Assembly (NCBI GenBank): GCA_947184155.2
Contig: CAMXCT020000913.1
Coordinates: forward strand, 261,881 to 325,880
Direction: 5' to 3'
Source: Cladocopium goreaui
Taxonomy: Eukaryota > Sar > Dinophyceae > Suessiales > Symbiodiniaceae
Length of the DNA stretch: 64,000 nucleotides
In this document: positions 53,901 to 64,000 of the stretch, one piece after another
Layout of the letters: each line of letters starts with the position of its first letter
Numbering within the stretch: position 1 is the first letter of the stretch
Made by a program: the position numbers and the translations under genes
The notes under the pieces: generated by a model
The model's database searches: none
What the model saw: only the letters and a program-made list of their open reading frames with translations
What the model was told of the DNA's origin: nothing

Positions 53901-55609
53901 TCACTTTTCCAGAACATAACAATGGATGGCCGATCAAACAAACGCTTGGAAGCCACAATTTGAGCGTGGCTGAAAATTGGACAATGTGAAGCCAACATCA
54001 AGGGGGTTGTGCCGACCATTTGGGGATGATATTCACATCTTTTCACCAACCATTTAAATTTATGGCAATATTGGAGATTGTCTACGGCATTGGGTTTACC
54101 ACAAGGCATGGGAGAAAACATCCAAAACCCATCGAAACATCTGGTTCTCACATCGGGAGTTATGGATGTTCACCCTGCCAGCCCCAAAATGCTATTGATC
54201 GATGCGTTGGTTTGCTCGGCAGATCCATAGCACAGAACTGAGTAGCCCACCATTGCTCGGCATCGTTCAATGAAGAATGCGAAGAGCTGTGTCAAAGTGC
54301 CATCCTAAGCGCCGTTCGAAGGATCTGAACGTCCAAGAGTCACTGCTTGCGAAAGAGTTTGGAAAGACCTACAAAGGGGATATGGGTTTCCTCAAACATG
54401 AAAGGAGTACCACTTTATATGGTAATTTGAATGGGGAATCTGAGGTTCTAAACCAGTAAATTTGGGCATGATAGACTATAGATAAGCCATTCATCATATT
54501 TTTGACAGTACGTATGAAGGTTCCAAACAACAAATCATCATAGACACAGCCTCATGATCAACAAATCATATCACTTGGATTTAACCAAATATCCCTCGTG
54601 CTACTCTCACCAGCAGACGGTCACGCGCATCTGCAAACTCCGCTTTCTCCAGGCAAACAGACTTGCACTGCCATAGAGAACAACTGGGTGAGATGTTATC
54701 CTCCGGCAATCCAGCATTGGAGCACCATCTGGCAAATTCCCAATCAACAGAGGTTTTTTGGGACCATCTGGGGATGTTCCCTGGCCATGTTTGGTGCCGG
54801 AATAGGCCCTTCAGAAACATCATCGGCACCTGACCATTGGCGTGGCCTTTTTGTTAGGCCTGAAACTCTTGTTTATGGCACCAGAAATGGGGGTTTCCAG
54901 AAATGGGGGTAACCCCAAATGGATAAATGGATGGTTTATTTATGTTTCTTCCTTGGAAAATCCCATTAAAGTTAAAATGGATGATTTGGGGCTATCCCTA
55001 TTTTAGGAAAGCTCCATATAATCTTCTAAGTCGGTCATAGGGTTCACCCTGGTGGGTGGTAGGTTTCGCAGTTTCGCTCCCGTGTGGTCTGGTGTTGTAG
55101 AATAGTATGGACAGAAGCACCAGTGTCGTAAACTGTCTGTTTCCCAAGAATTGTTGGGTAGATCCCTTCTGTATCCCTATATCCCAATTATATCGAATAA
55201 TTATATCATGGACCATGCCTTCTGGTGTGGACATGTGGGTGTCACACTGGAATAATTTGTTTATTATCCCAGTGTCTATGACTTACACTGGAGCCATTGT
55301 TATTCTGAGGTGATCCACATCCAGAATAATTTGTTTTTTTTAAATGCTGATTTCATCTCCAGGTTTGTTCAAGTATGACCCAAAAACCATGTCAACATTC
55401 GACCCAAAAACCATCTAAACATTCGAATCTTGTGTGATCAGTTGGAATGCAAAATGCTTGTCGCAGTCTCAGGCTCCGTTTCGCGAAAAAAATCTGAACC
55501 GGTTCCAAAAGTTGTATCTAATTGTTAGGCCACCTGGTGTCCCACTCGTTCTCGCGTCATTTTTGTCCTATTGCGAATTTCTGAACGGCATCTTGTCTTT
55601 TGCATCTTG

Positions 55610-58600
55610 AACCCGTGATGTATCTTGTACAATCATACAGCTTCTATTTCTAGCTTGACCAAGAAAGATCGAGAAACTTTAAAACCTAATTTAACAAGTG
55701 ACCTGAGGAACCGTTTCTTGACGCCAAGAAACCAATCTCAAGGTCACTTGTAAAAATTGGGTTTGAAAATTTGAAATCCTCTTGACTTTTGCTGGCAAAA
55801 TGACGGAAGTCGTTTTGAGGGATTTTGCATGAGTAAGAAAGCGAAAATGCATTGATCACCAACCTTCTTCCCCCAAAATTCTATCTCCGAAACCACCCGT
55901 ATCCTCACCTGCACGCGTGTAAATATATTCTTGCTGTCAACATATGTTTGGCACCCTTGTTGATCCCTGTTGTATATAGGTTTAACCTGTAACTTAGATA
56001 GCTTGTGACTAGCCACATATTTTTCTGGGCTCAAGGAATGTCAAGGAATACAGGACGTTGTGTTGATGTATTGTCAATGATTTTCAATTCAACATGCAGT
56101 GATCCTCAGCCCTTTCCCACCAATATTCTACCTCCGAAACCACCCGCATCCTCCACCTGCGGGTGTCAAGATTACTCCTGGTGTCAACATACCTCTAGGA
56201 CCCGTGCTTTACAGAGGTGTAGCCTGTAGAGTCGCCTGCGCAGTTTGTAAATTGCTCAAGCCCTCTCTGCCTGGTTTCAAGGATGTGCAAAAAGGTCTCG
56301 AGCCATGTGTTTAACATTGCTTAACACTGTTTAATGCGGAATTCAACAGCCCAAGATGTTTGCTCACGTTTTTTCACCGATTTTCAAACGACAATGCAAT
56401 GATCATCAGCCCTCTTCCACCCAGAATCTACCGCCGAAAAGATCTGCAGAAAGGTCTCGAGCTATGCATCCAACATTGTTGAATGCAGAAGCCCACAGGG
56501 AAAGTAATGCAAGATGCTTTTCCACACATGGCAAAGAGCAATGAGCTGAAAATGGACTGATCATCAAGCCTTTTCCATCAATATTCTACTTCCGAAACCA
56601 CCAGCATCCTCCTCCACCTGCATGCGTCAAAATTATTCCTGGTGTCAACACATGTCTGGCACCCCTGTGCTGTAGAGGTTTAACCTGCAAAGTGGCCTGC
56701 TCTGTCTGTAACTAGCTAAAGCCCCTCCATTTTTCTGGTTTACAGGATGTGCACAAAAGTTCCGAGACGTGTGTTTAACATCGTTTAGCATTCTTTGATG
56801 CAGAATTCAACAGGGAAAGTAATGTAAGATGCTTTTCCATAAGTTTGAACGAGTTATGAAATAAAAATGAATTGATCTCCAACCCTTTTCCACCAATATT
56901 CGATCTCCAAAAACCATCAGCATCCTCCACCTGCACGCATCTAAATTATTCCTGGTGTCAACACATGTCTGCCACCCGTATTTTGTAGAGGGTTAACCTG
57001 CAAAGGCATCAATATTCTACTTCCGAAACCACCAGCATCCTCCTCCACCTGCACGCGTCAAAATTATTCCTGGTGTCAACACATGTCTGGCACCCCTGTG
57101 CTGTAGAGGTTTAACCTGCAAAGTGGCCTGCTCTGTCTGTAACTAGCTAAAGACCATCCTTTTTTCTTGCTTACAGTATGTGCAGAAAGGTATCGAGACG
57201 TGTGTTTAACATCGTTTAACCTTCTTTGATGCAGAATTCAACAGGGAAAGTAATGTAAGATGCTTTTCCATAAGTTTGAACGAGTTATGAAATAAAAATG
57301 AATTGGTCTCCAACCCTTTTCCACCAATATTCGATCTCCAAAAACCATCAGCATCCTCCACCTGCACGCATCTAAATTATTCCTGGTGTCAACACATGTC
57401 TGCCACCCGTATTTTGTGGAGGGTTAACCTGCAAAGGCATCAATATTCTACTTCCGAAACCACCAGCATCCTCCTCCACCTGCACGCGTCAAAATTATTC
57501 CTGGTGTCAACACATGTCTGGCACCCCTGTGCTGTAGAGGTTTAACCTGCAAAGTGGCCTGCTCTGTCTGTAACTAGCTAAAGACCATCCTTTTTTCTTG
57601 CTTACAGTATGTGCAGAAAGGTATCGAGACGTGTGTTTAACATCGTTTAACATTCTTTGATGCAGAATTCAACAGGGAAAGTAATGTAAGATGCTTTTCC
57701 ATAAGTTTGAACGAGTTATGAAATAAAAATGAATTGATCTCCAACCCTTTTCCACCAATATTCGATCTCCAAAAACCATCAGCATCCTCCACCTGCACGC
57801 ATCTAAATTATTCCTGGTGTCAACACATGTCTGCCACCCGTATTTTGTAGAGGGTTAACCTGCAAAGGCATCAATATTCTACTTCCGAAACCACCAGCAT
57901 CCTTCTTCACCTGCACGCGTCAAAATTATTCCTGGTGTCAACACATGTCTGGCACCCCTGTGCTGTAGAGGTTTAACCTGCAAAGTGGCCTGCTCTGTCT
58001 GTAACTAGCTAAAGCCCCTCCATTTTTCTGGCTTACAGGATGTGCAGAAAAGTTTCGAGACGTGTGTTTAACATCGTTTAACCTTCTTTGATGCAGATTC
58101 AACAGGGAAAGTAATGCAAGATACTTTTCCATAAATTTGAACGAGTAAGGAAATGAAAATCAATAGAAATCAATTGGTCATCACCCTTTTTCCACCAATA
58201 TTCGATCTTCAAAGCAATCAGCATCCTCCACCTGTACGCGTCTAAATTATCATGTCCGGAACCCGTGTTTTATCATCGCCCCTGCAATTACAGGGGGTCC
58301 TTGGTACCTCTGATTCTGGAAAGAGTTGCAGGGCGTATTCAAGCCTAAACAAACAGGGGTGCCAGACATGTCCTGACACAAGGAATAATTTTGACGCGTG
58401 CAGGTGGAGGACGCGGGTGGTTTCGGAGGTAGAATATTGGTGGAAGAGGGCTTATGATCATTGTAAGTTGACTTGAAATTCATTCAAAACGCATCAGAAC
58501 AACATCCTTCATTCCTTGACTTCAAAAAAAGAAGCCGTAGCTAGTCCTATGTAAGCTACAGGTTAAACTTATACAAAACAGGGGTGCCAGACATGCGTTG

Positions 58601-59403
58601 ACACCAGGAATATATTTCGACGCCCGCAGTTGGAGGATGCGGGCGCTGTCGGATATGAATTGGTGGAAGAGGGTTGGTGATCATTAATTGCATTCACAAC
58701 TGAAGCTCAAAATACATCAGAATGATCTCTTTGATTGCTTGATATTCCTTGAGGCCAGAAATACACAAATGCTGTGTACAGACTGCGCAAGCTACTTTAC
58801 AGGCTACACCTCTATAAAGCACGGGTCCTAGAGGTATGTTGACACCAGGAGTAATCTTGACGCCCGCAGGTGGAGGATGCGGGTGGTTTCGGAGGTAGAA
58901 TATTGGTGGGAAAGGGCTGAGGATCACTGCATGTTGATTTGAAAATCATTGACAATACATCAACACAACATCCTGTATTCCTTGACATTCCTTGGGCCCA
59001 GAAAAATATGTGGCTAGTCACAAGCTATCTAAGTTACAGGTTAAACCTATATACAACAGGGGTGCCAAACATATGTTGACAGCAAGAATATATTTACACG
59101 CGTGCAGGTGAGGATACGGGTGGTTTCGGAAATAGAATTTTGGGGGAAGAAGGTTGGTGATCAATGCATTTTCACTTTCTTACTCATGCAAATTCCCTCA
59201 AAACGACTTCAGTCATTTTGCCAGCAAAAGTCAAGAGGATTTCAAACCCAATTTTTACAAGTGACCTTGAGATTGGTTTCTTGGCGTCAAGAAACGGTTC
59301 CTCAGGTCACTTGTTAAATTAGGTTTTAAAGTTTCTCGATCTTTCTTGGTCAAGCTAGAAAAAGAAGATTTAGTTATTTACAGGTTATGCAAGATACATC
59401 ACA
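55610..59403. mobile_element. Inverted-repeat element, 3.8 kb, with tandem core
   Basis: Arms of about 630 bp (55610-56250 and 58770-59403) are close inverted copies. Both ends carry cttggtcaagctaga and the segment around the AAGTGACC hairpin. The core holds 429-bp direct repeats. No transposase frame was found. It looks like a foldback transposon or a large non-autonomous DNA transposon. Confidence 0.85.
56575..58150. repeat. 429-bp tandem repeat inside the inverted-repeat element
   Basis: The phrase ctgtctgtaactagctaaag recurs at about 56704, 57133, 57562 and 57991, a constant 429 bp apart. Within each unit the ccaccagcatcctcc..cctgcacgc..cctggtgtcaacacatgtctg motif occurs twice. Related copies in the opposite direction continue to 59.1 kb. 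Confidence 0.92.
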
Positions 59404-59495
59404 GATTAAACCTATATAGTTCGTTCCAACATTTGAACCGTTTGATGATATGTTATAACACATAATTTCATGCATTTTGAAAGGCTACATATCAA

Positions 59496-59705
59496 AATTA
59501 TTCCAATGTCTATCCACATCCTGTTGTTTCTTTTAACCAAAATTATTCCAATGTCTATCCACATTGTTAACCAAAATGATTCCAATGTCTATCCACATTG
59601 TTAACCAAAATTATTCCAATGTCTATCCACATCGGTAACCAAAATTATTCCAATGTCTATCCACATCGTGTTGTTTCTTCTAACCAAAATTATTCCAATG
59701 TCTTG
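59496..59705. repeat. Minisatellite, aaaattattccaatgtctatccacat
   Basis: Six copies of the phrase attccaatgtctatccacat, with spacers of 17-28 bp such as cgttaaccaaa. Spacer lengths and sequences vary irregularly. Confidence 0.9.
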
Positions 59706-60624
59706 CCACCTACACTTTGCCCATAGTGCCTAAAAATTATTCCCAAGGAAATTATTCTGGAAAATTATTCCTAGATGTAACATCCACATCGGAATAATTT
59801 CGGATGGTATGGGTCATATTATATCCATGATAATTATATTCCGGCTAATATTAGTAATTACCAAACTCACCATGTGGTTTCAGCGTTGCTTCCAACAACG
59901 CTGGTTTCTGTATAACACAGCTGGAAAAGTCAGCACAAGACAAACCAGGTCAACCACCTATCCCTCTCACTGCTACAATTAAATAACAGAAATCCTTGCT
60001 GGTTGGTGGTTTTAACCATATTGAAACATATTAGTCAATGGGAAGGATTATCCCGTATATTATGGGAAATAAAAAAATGTTGGAAACCGCCGGCCAGCAC
60101 CGGACCTTTCCATTTTGGGGTCCCTTACTGAAGGCATTTTCAACAGCGGGAAAGGATTTTGAACATAACTCCAAAAAGTGTTGTCAACATGTGTAACCTG
60201 CACAATTGCATGACCCCCAATAAACAACCAGCAATCAGCACTTGTTCTTTTTGGGCCACTATGGGCAACTGCTCCGGTGAGAGGCTTTGCAGCGAGAATG
60301 TTCATCTCCCCCTTTCCCAGTGGTGACACGTCCGCAAAAAAAAGGACCCATGAAACTTCAGTGAATCTCAAAGTGGAAATACAGCTACAACGCGCCGCCA
60401 ACATGTCACCAGGATCATGTGTCTGAAGGGAATGGCGTCATCACTACAACATCACTACAACCATGTCAATGGTACAGGACATGGTCGCAGTTTCTGTGCA
60501 ACAGACTACCATCTTGATCTTCAGCAGCTCCAATTTCTGATCCAACGATCCAATGTCCCATTGTAGACAGCGAATTCTCCAGCTTTCGGGTGGACAATAG
60601 AAAAACATTCGAAAAATCAATGGA

Positions 60625-61205
60625 CTACATCCCCCGCAAGCGTAGCACCAAGTGGATGGTGGACTCTTTCTGGATGTTGTACTCCTCCAGGGTCCGGTCA
60701 TTCTCAAGTAGCTTACCTGCAAAGACTGCCCTCTGCTGATCCGACATTCGTGACATCGCCTTCTCAATTGCATCGCCTTCTCAATTGTATCAGTGCTATT
60801 TACTTGCAAAGTCACCGTCCTGCCTGTCAAGGTCTCCACATAAATTTGCATCTCGATGGGTTTGCAAATCACCATGTCGATCCAGCAGTTCCCCTCAATC
60901 TGGCACTCCGCCAGGGTTTTTTGACCCTGAATCCCTTCGCCGGCAAAAATCAAGCGCTGCTGCTCAGCTGGAATACCTTGGAGTTGAATCTAAGTTTAAA
61001 AAAATAGATTCCCGAATTGGTGAGTGAACCGATGTGAAAATATGGAAAAATAAGACAGATCATCTTCACCAAATCCAAATAAATCCAGGATGCCTTGCTT
61101 CTCTTGAATCTTGGCCTTCACATTGTCAATAGTGTCGCTAGCCTCTACATCCAGTGTGATTGTCTCTCCAGCTAGCGTCTTCACGAAGATTTGCATGGCG
61201 CTCAT
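60625..61205 (-). CDS. Divergent two-unit ubiquitin-like gene
   Basis: Two ubiquitin-like units in tandem. Exon 1 (61094-61205) starts ATG-AGC-GCC, then [20 protein letters not shown] and on to IQEKQ; it ends at a GC donor. Exon 2 (from 60976) resumes [14 protein letters not shown]. The first unit is exactly 76 residues, but positions 11 and 48 are Glu, 63 is Gly, and it ends KPIE instead of LRGG. It cannot be processed or form K11, K48 or K63 chains as written. The second unit starts [15 protein letters not shown]. Its frame changes inside a 17-bp direct repeat, and the other frame carries a ubiquitin-like end, VLRLRGM-stop. An AG at about 61217 just upstream of the ATG could be a trans-splice acceptor (inference). 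It may be a decayed polyubiquitin copy or a ubiquitin-fold protein. Confidence 0.75.
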
Positions 61206-63270
61206 TTGAGAGAATTCTGAAATGGAGTGTTGCCACTTGAATGAAAAGAGGGACAACACGGACAACCAAAAGCCACTATTTGGCGATCTATCTAGAAGCC
61301 GTGCATAGCCGTACCAATGCAAGGCTATATTGTATTCATCAGATTTGATCTGTCTTTATCCGGAATTCTCAATGTTTGATACACCGCGTCTAGAAGCAAC
61401 CTTTCCCTGGAACTGTGCCAATTTCCTTGCTGTGGGCCGAATTCTTCAACACTTGCAAAAAAACGATCTCAACTGCAGCTGTTAGTTATAACCCAGCACT
61501 AAAATAACAGTCAGACCTGCCAAAAAAAACCTGCAATGACCTGACTTGAGGGGCCTTGGGTAAACTCATTTTGCCCGAATCCTCTTGAAGCAACTGGTGG
61601 TCTCAAATTTAACGCACCTGCCGCAACCTGCTCCCCAAAAAACTCGTATCATTATTATCATAACTAACAATAGATCGATATCATAACTATTATCACTATA
61701 GTAATATGATAATATGATATCATCCTGTAAACTAACACTTCGATGTGGAAAACCCACAATTGGTAGATCATGTTCCCAGGGTTCCCCGGCTTTCAATATC
61801 TTTTTGTCTGTTTCAACCAGGAGAAGCCTCAGAATAAGTTCTTTGCCAAACAAACGATGTCTGTTTAATATGTTTAATGACCTTCGTATTCCTTCATATA
61901 AATCACCCATAAAGAAGCCCTAGCATACCATCTTAAATCAAAACATCAAATATCAATATTCCATAATATACCAATACCACGAACAAGTCATCCAAGTACC
62001 TAGGAAAAAAAACGATGAACATCCCAAGTCATTTGTTCATACTTTTTGTTCAATTTTGTTCATAGTTTGTTGAAAAAACCCAAGTACCTAAAATCATCCA
62101 AGTACCTTTAAAAACGATGAATCGCCTCGGTTGCCTGTGGCCGGAATCGGGCTGGAGGGTTCCTCCTTCTGAATGGCAGCTTATAGCTGGGAAAATGATC
62201 TGTAAATGATCTGTCAATGGTGGATTTTCCATTGCCATGTTTGAGTGCCTGAGGCTAATCCACATCATTTTCCCTTAGAAGCAGACTATCCCATGGTGAT
62301 TTTTAGGGCTTTCCAAATGCTTTGGGAAAAACTAATCTATCTCCCACATCTTGCCTGTCAACATGTCACCATATGTCACTCCATTTTTGCTCGACTCAAC
62401 CAGTTGGATCGTAGTTGAGGAGGAATCGCAGCAGTGAATCTCTGTACAATGAGTGACTTCTATAGTGCCCAATCATGCCCAATCCACAACTTCATGTGAG
62501 GCACGAGCAAGAGGCCACTCCAAGAATTCACTGCTGAATGCAGATATTTGTCCGATCAAAAGCAAACCAACTTGACACGAAGGCATCGTTTTAAACTCAC
62601 AGCTACAAGTTGTTGCGTTTCATTCATAGTGTGTAGTTGTTGCTACACTTCTTGGAAAAGATGTCGAAGACATGGCGATTCCGCATTTGTTCAACTTTCA
62701 TCCCAAATTGCTATCATGTGAGACCATGTTAAGGGCAGCCCATGTTTAAGGGCAGCTTGGATATCTCCATGCATGTATTGTGCCAAAAGCTTAAAATGAA
62801 GAACAGGTAAACATGGCAACACTGAAAAATCAATTGTTAGTTTGAATCAATTTGATACGATTCGGGTTACAACTCTGAAGCATTCAAATGTATGCAGTAT
62901 CATGAGCACTAATAGTTTCATGAGATTGGTATTAGACATCCATCAGTCTATGGAATGGCATGGACTTATAAAATGTTCCCATATAAGTCGTCTATCTGTC
63001 CAGTAAGGTGTTGTTCAATCTTGGTTGCAGTGTCAGACTGTTACGTTATTAAAGCACTGGTTGGTGTCACCATCACTTCAAGTCACGATCAAGTTGTGCC
63101 TGCACAAGATCGAAAATTTCCGATGCTGTCTGTCTTGACGTCCATGAGGGGTAAAATCAAAAGAAACAAATCTGAGAGATTCTGAGAGTATGACTGGACA
63201 CTTGTTCATTGTAGCTGGCAACACGGTAAATCAAACTCCTCATGCAAAGAACAAGCCATACTAACAGCAA
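61206..63270. other. Spacer between the two ubiquitin loci
   Basis: No firm gene. A GC island at about 62115-62180 reads AIQKEEPSSP on the minus strand and could be a remnant of a ubiquitin C-terminus (IQKE). Otherwise ordinary AT-rich DNA. The promoter region of the 60.6-61.2 kb gene should lie here. Confidence 0.4.

Positions 63271-64000
<730 letters not shown>

Larger units (their letters stand above)
52466..55609. other. Region upstream of dynein exon e1, no firm gene
   Basis: Holds foldback MITEs (52.6, 53.8 kb), a family-4 copy (52.8 kb), a family-5 copy (54.9 kb) and weak coding islands. At 54611-54667 an exon-like frame CKSVCLEKAEFADARDRLL has AG and GT borders and slightly resembles the helix before the AAA4 P-loop. 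At about 53920-54060 a frame includes GTTPLMLASH, ankyrin-like. Neither is supported enough to call. Confidence 0.4.

Noticed and set aside
53849..54151. Ankyrin-like frame GTTPLMLASH
   Set aside because: Only one half-repeat, no consistent exon borders and no neighbouring repeats.
54581..54829. AGLPEDNIS as an AAA5 GLP.D..S motif
   Set aside because: It lies upstream of AAA4, where AAA5 cannot be. The true [12 protein letters not shown] is at 28.8 kb, and no RWPL follows.
59496..59705. CRISPR-like array
   Set aside because: Eukaryotic context, spacers partly repeat one another, no cas genes. It is a minisatellite.

Overview
This window is nuclear DNA from a eukaryote, most probably a dinoflagellate of the Suessiales (the Symbiodiniaceae or Polarella type). 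The evidence is indirect but consistent. Very short GC-rich exons sit in long, AT-rich, repeat-filled introns. Introns begin with GT, GC or GA and end in AG, usually followed by G. All recognised host genes lie on the minus strand. There is a tandem polyubiquitin array. No bacterial-style operon, rRNA or CRISPR array is present.

About 52.5 kb down to the left edge of the window is one gene: a dynein heavy chain on the minus strand, closest in my recollection to DNAH1 (single-headed axonemal inner-arm dynein). I traced about 70 exons, most of 21-100 nt, by reading GC islands on the minus strand and joining them through compatible splice phases. Going down in coordinate they give the end of AAA4 (52.4-49.3 kb), the first stalk helix (48.2-39.5 kb), the microtubule-binding region (37.8-35.0 kb), the second stalk helix (34.4-32.0 kb), AAA5 and AAA6 (31.1-6.2 kb) and the start of the C-terminal region (5.7-0.8 kb). 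The last exons lie beyond position 1. The first two thirds of a normal dynein (tail, AAA1-3, AAA4 P-loop) were not found upstream, where only about 8 kb separates the first firm exon from the next gene.

The largest dynein introns hold inserted DNA. The 46.2-41.8 kb intron carries an AT-rich, decayed virus-like or Polinton-like element (integrase, helicase tail, zinc protein) between two arrays of GC-rich palindromic repeats. The 13.7-10.0 kb intron carries a 246-bp tandem array in an alternating A/B order, followed by an AT-rich minisatellite. Other introns hold foldback MITE-like elements from at least five families, TA microsatellites, AACCATTA-type low-complexity DNA, a GC-rich double hairpin and a tRNA-like sequence.

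From 52.5 to 60.6 kb there is no confident gene, but there is a 3.8-kb inverted-repeat element with a 429-bp tandem repeat core. From 60.6 kb to the right edge lie two ubiquitin loci on the minus strand. One is a divergent two-unit ubiquitin-like gene lacking diglycine ends and key lysines. The other is a polyubiquitin gene running off the right edge, whose last unit stops before the diglycine and whose middle unit has two compensating indels.

The dynein would power ciliary or flagellar beating, and ubiquitin serves protein turnover. Nothing links the two beyond co-orientation, which is usual in dinoflagellate gene clusters.
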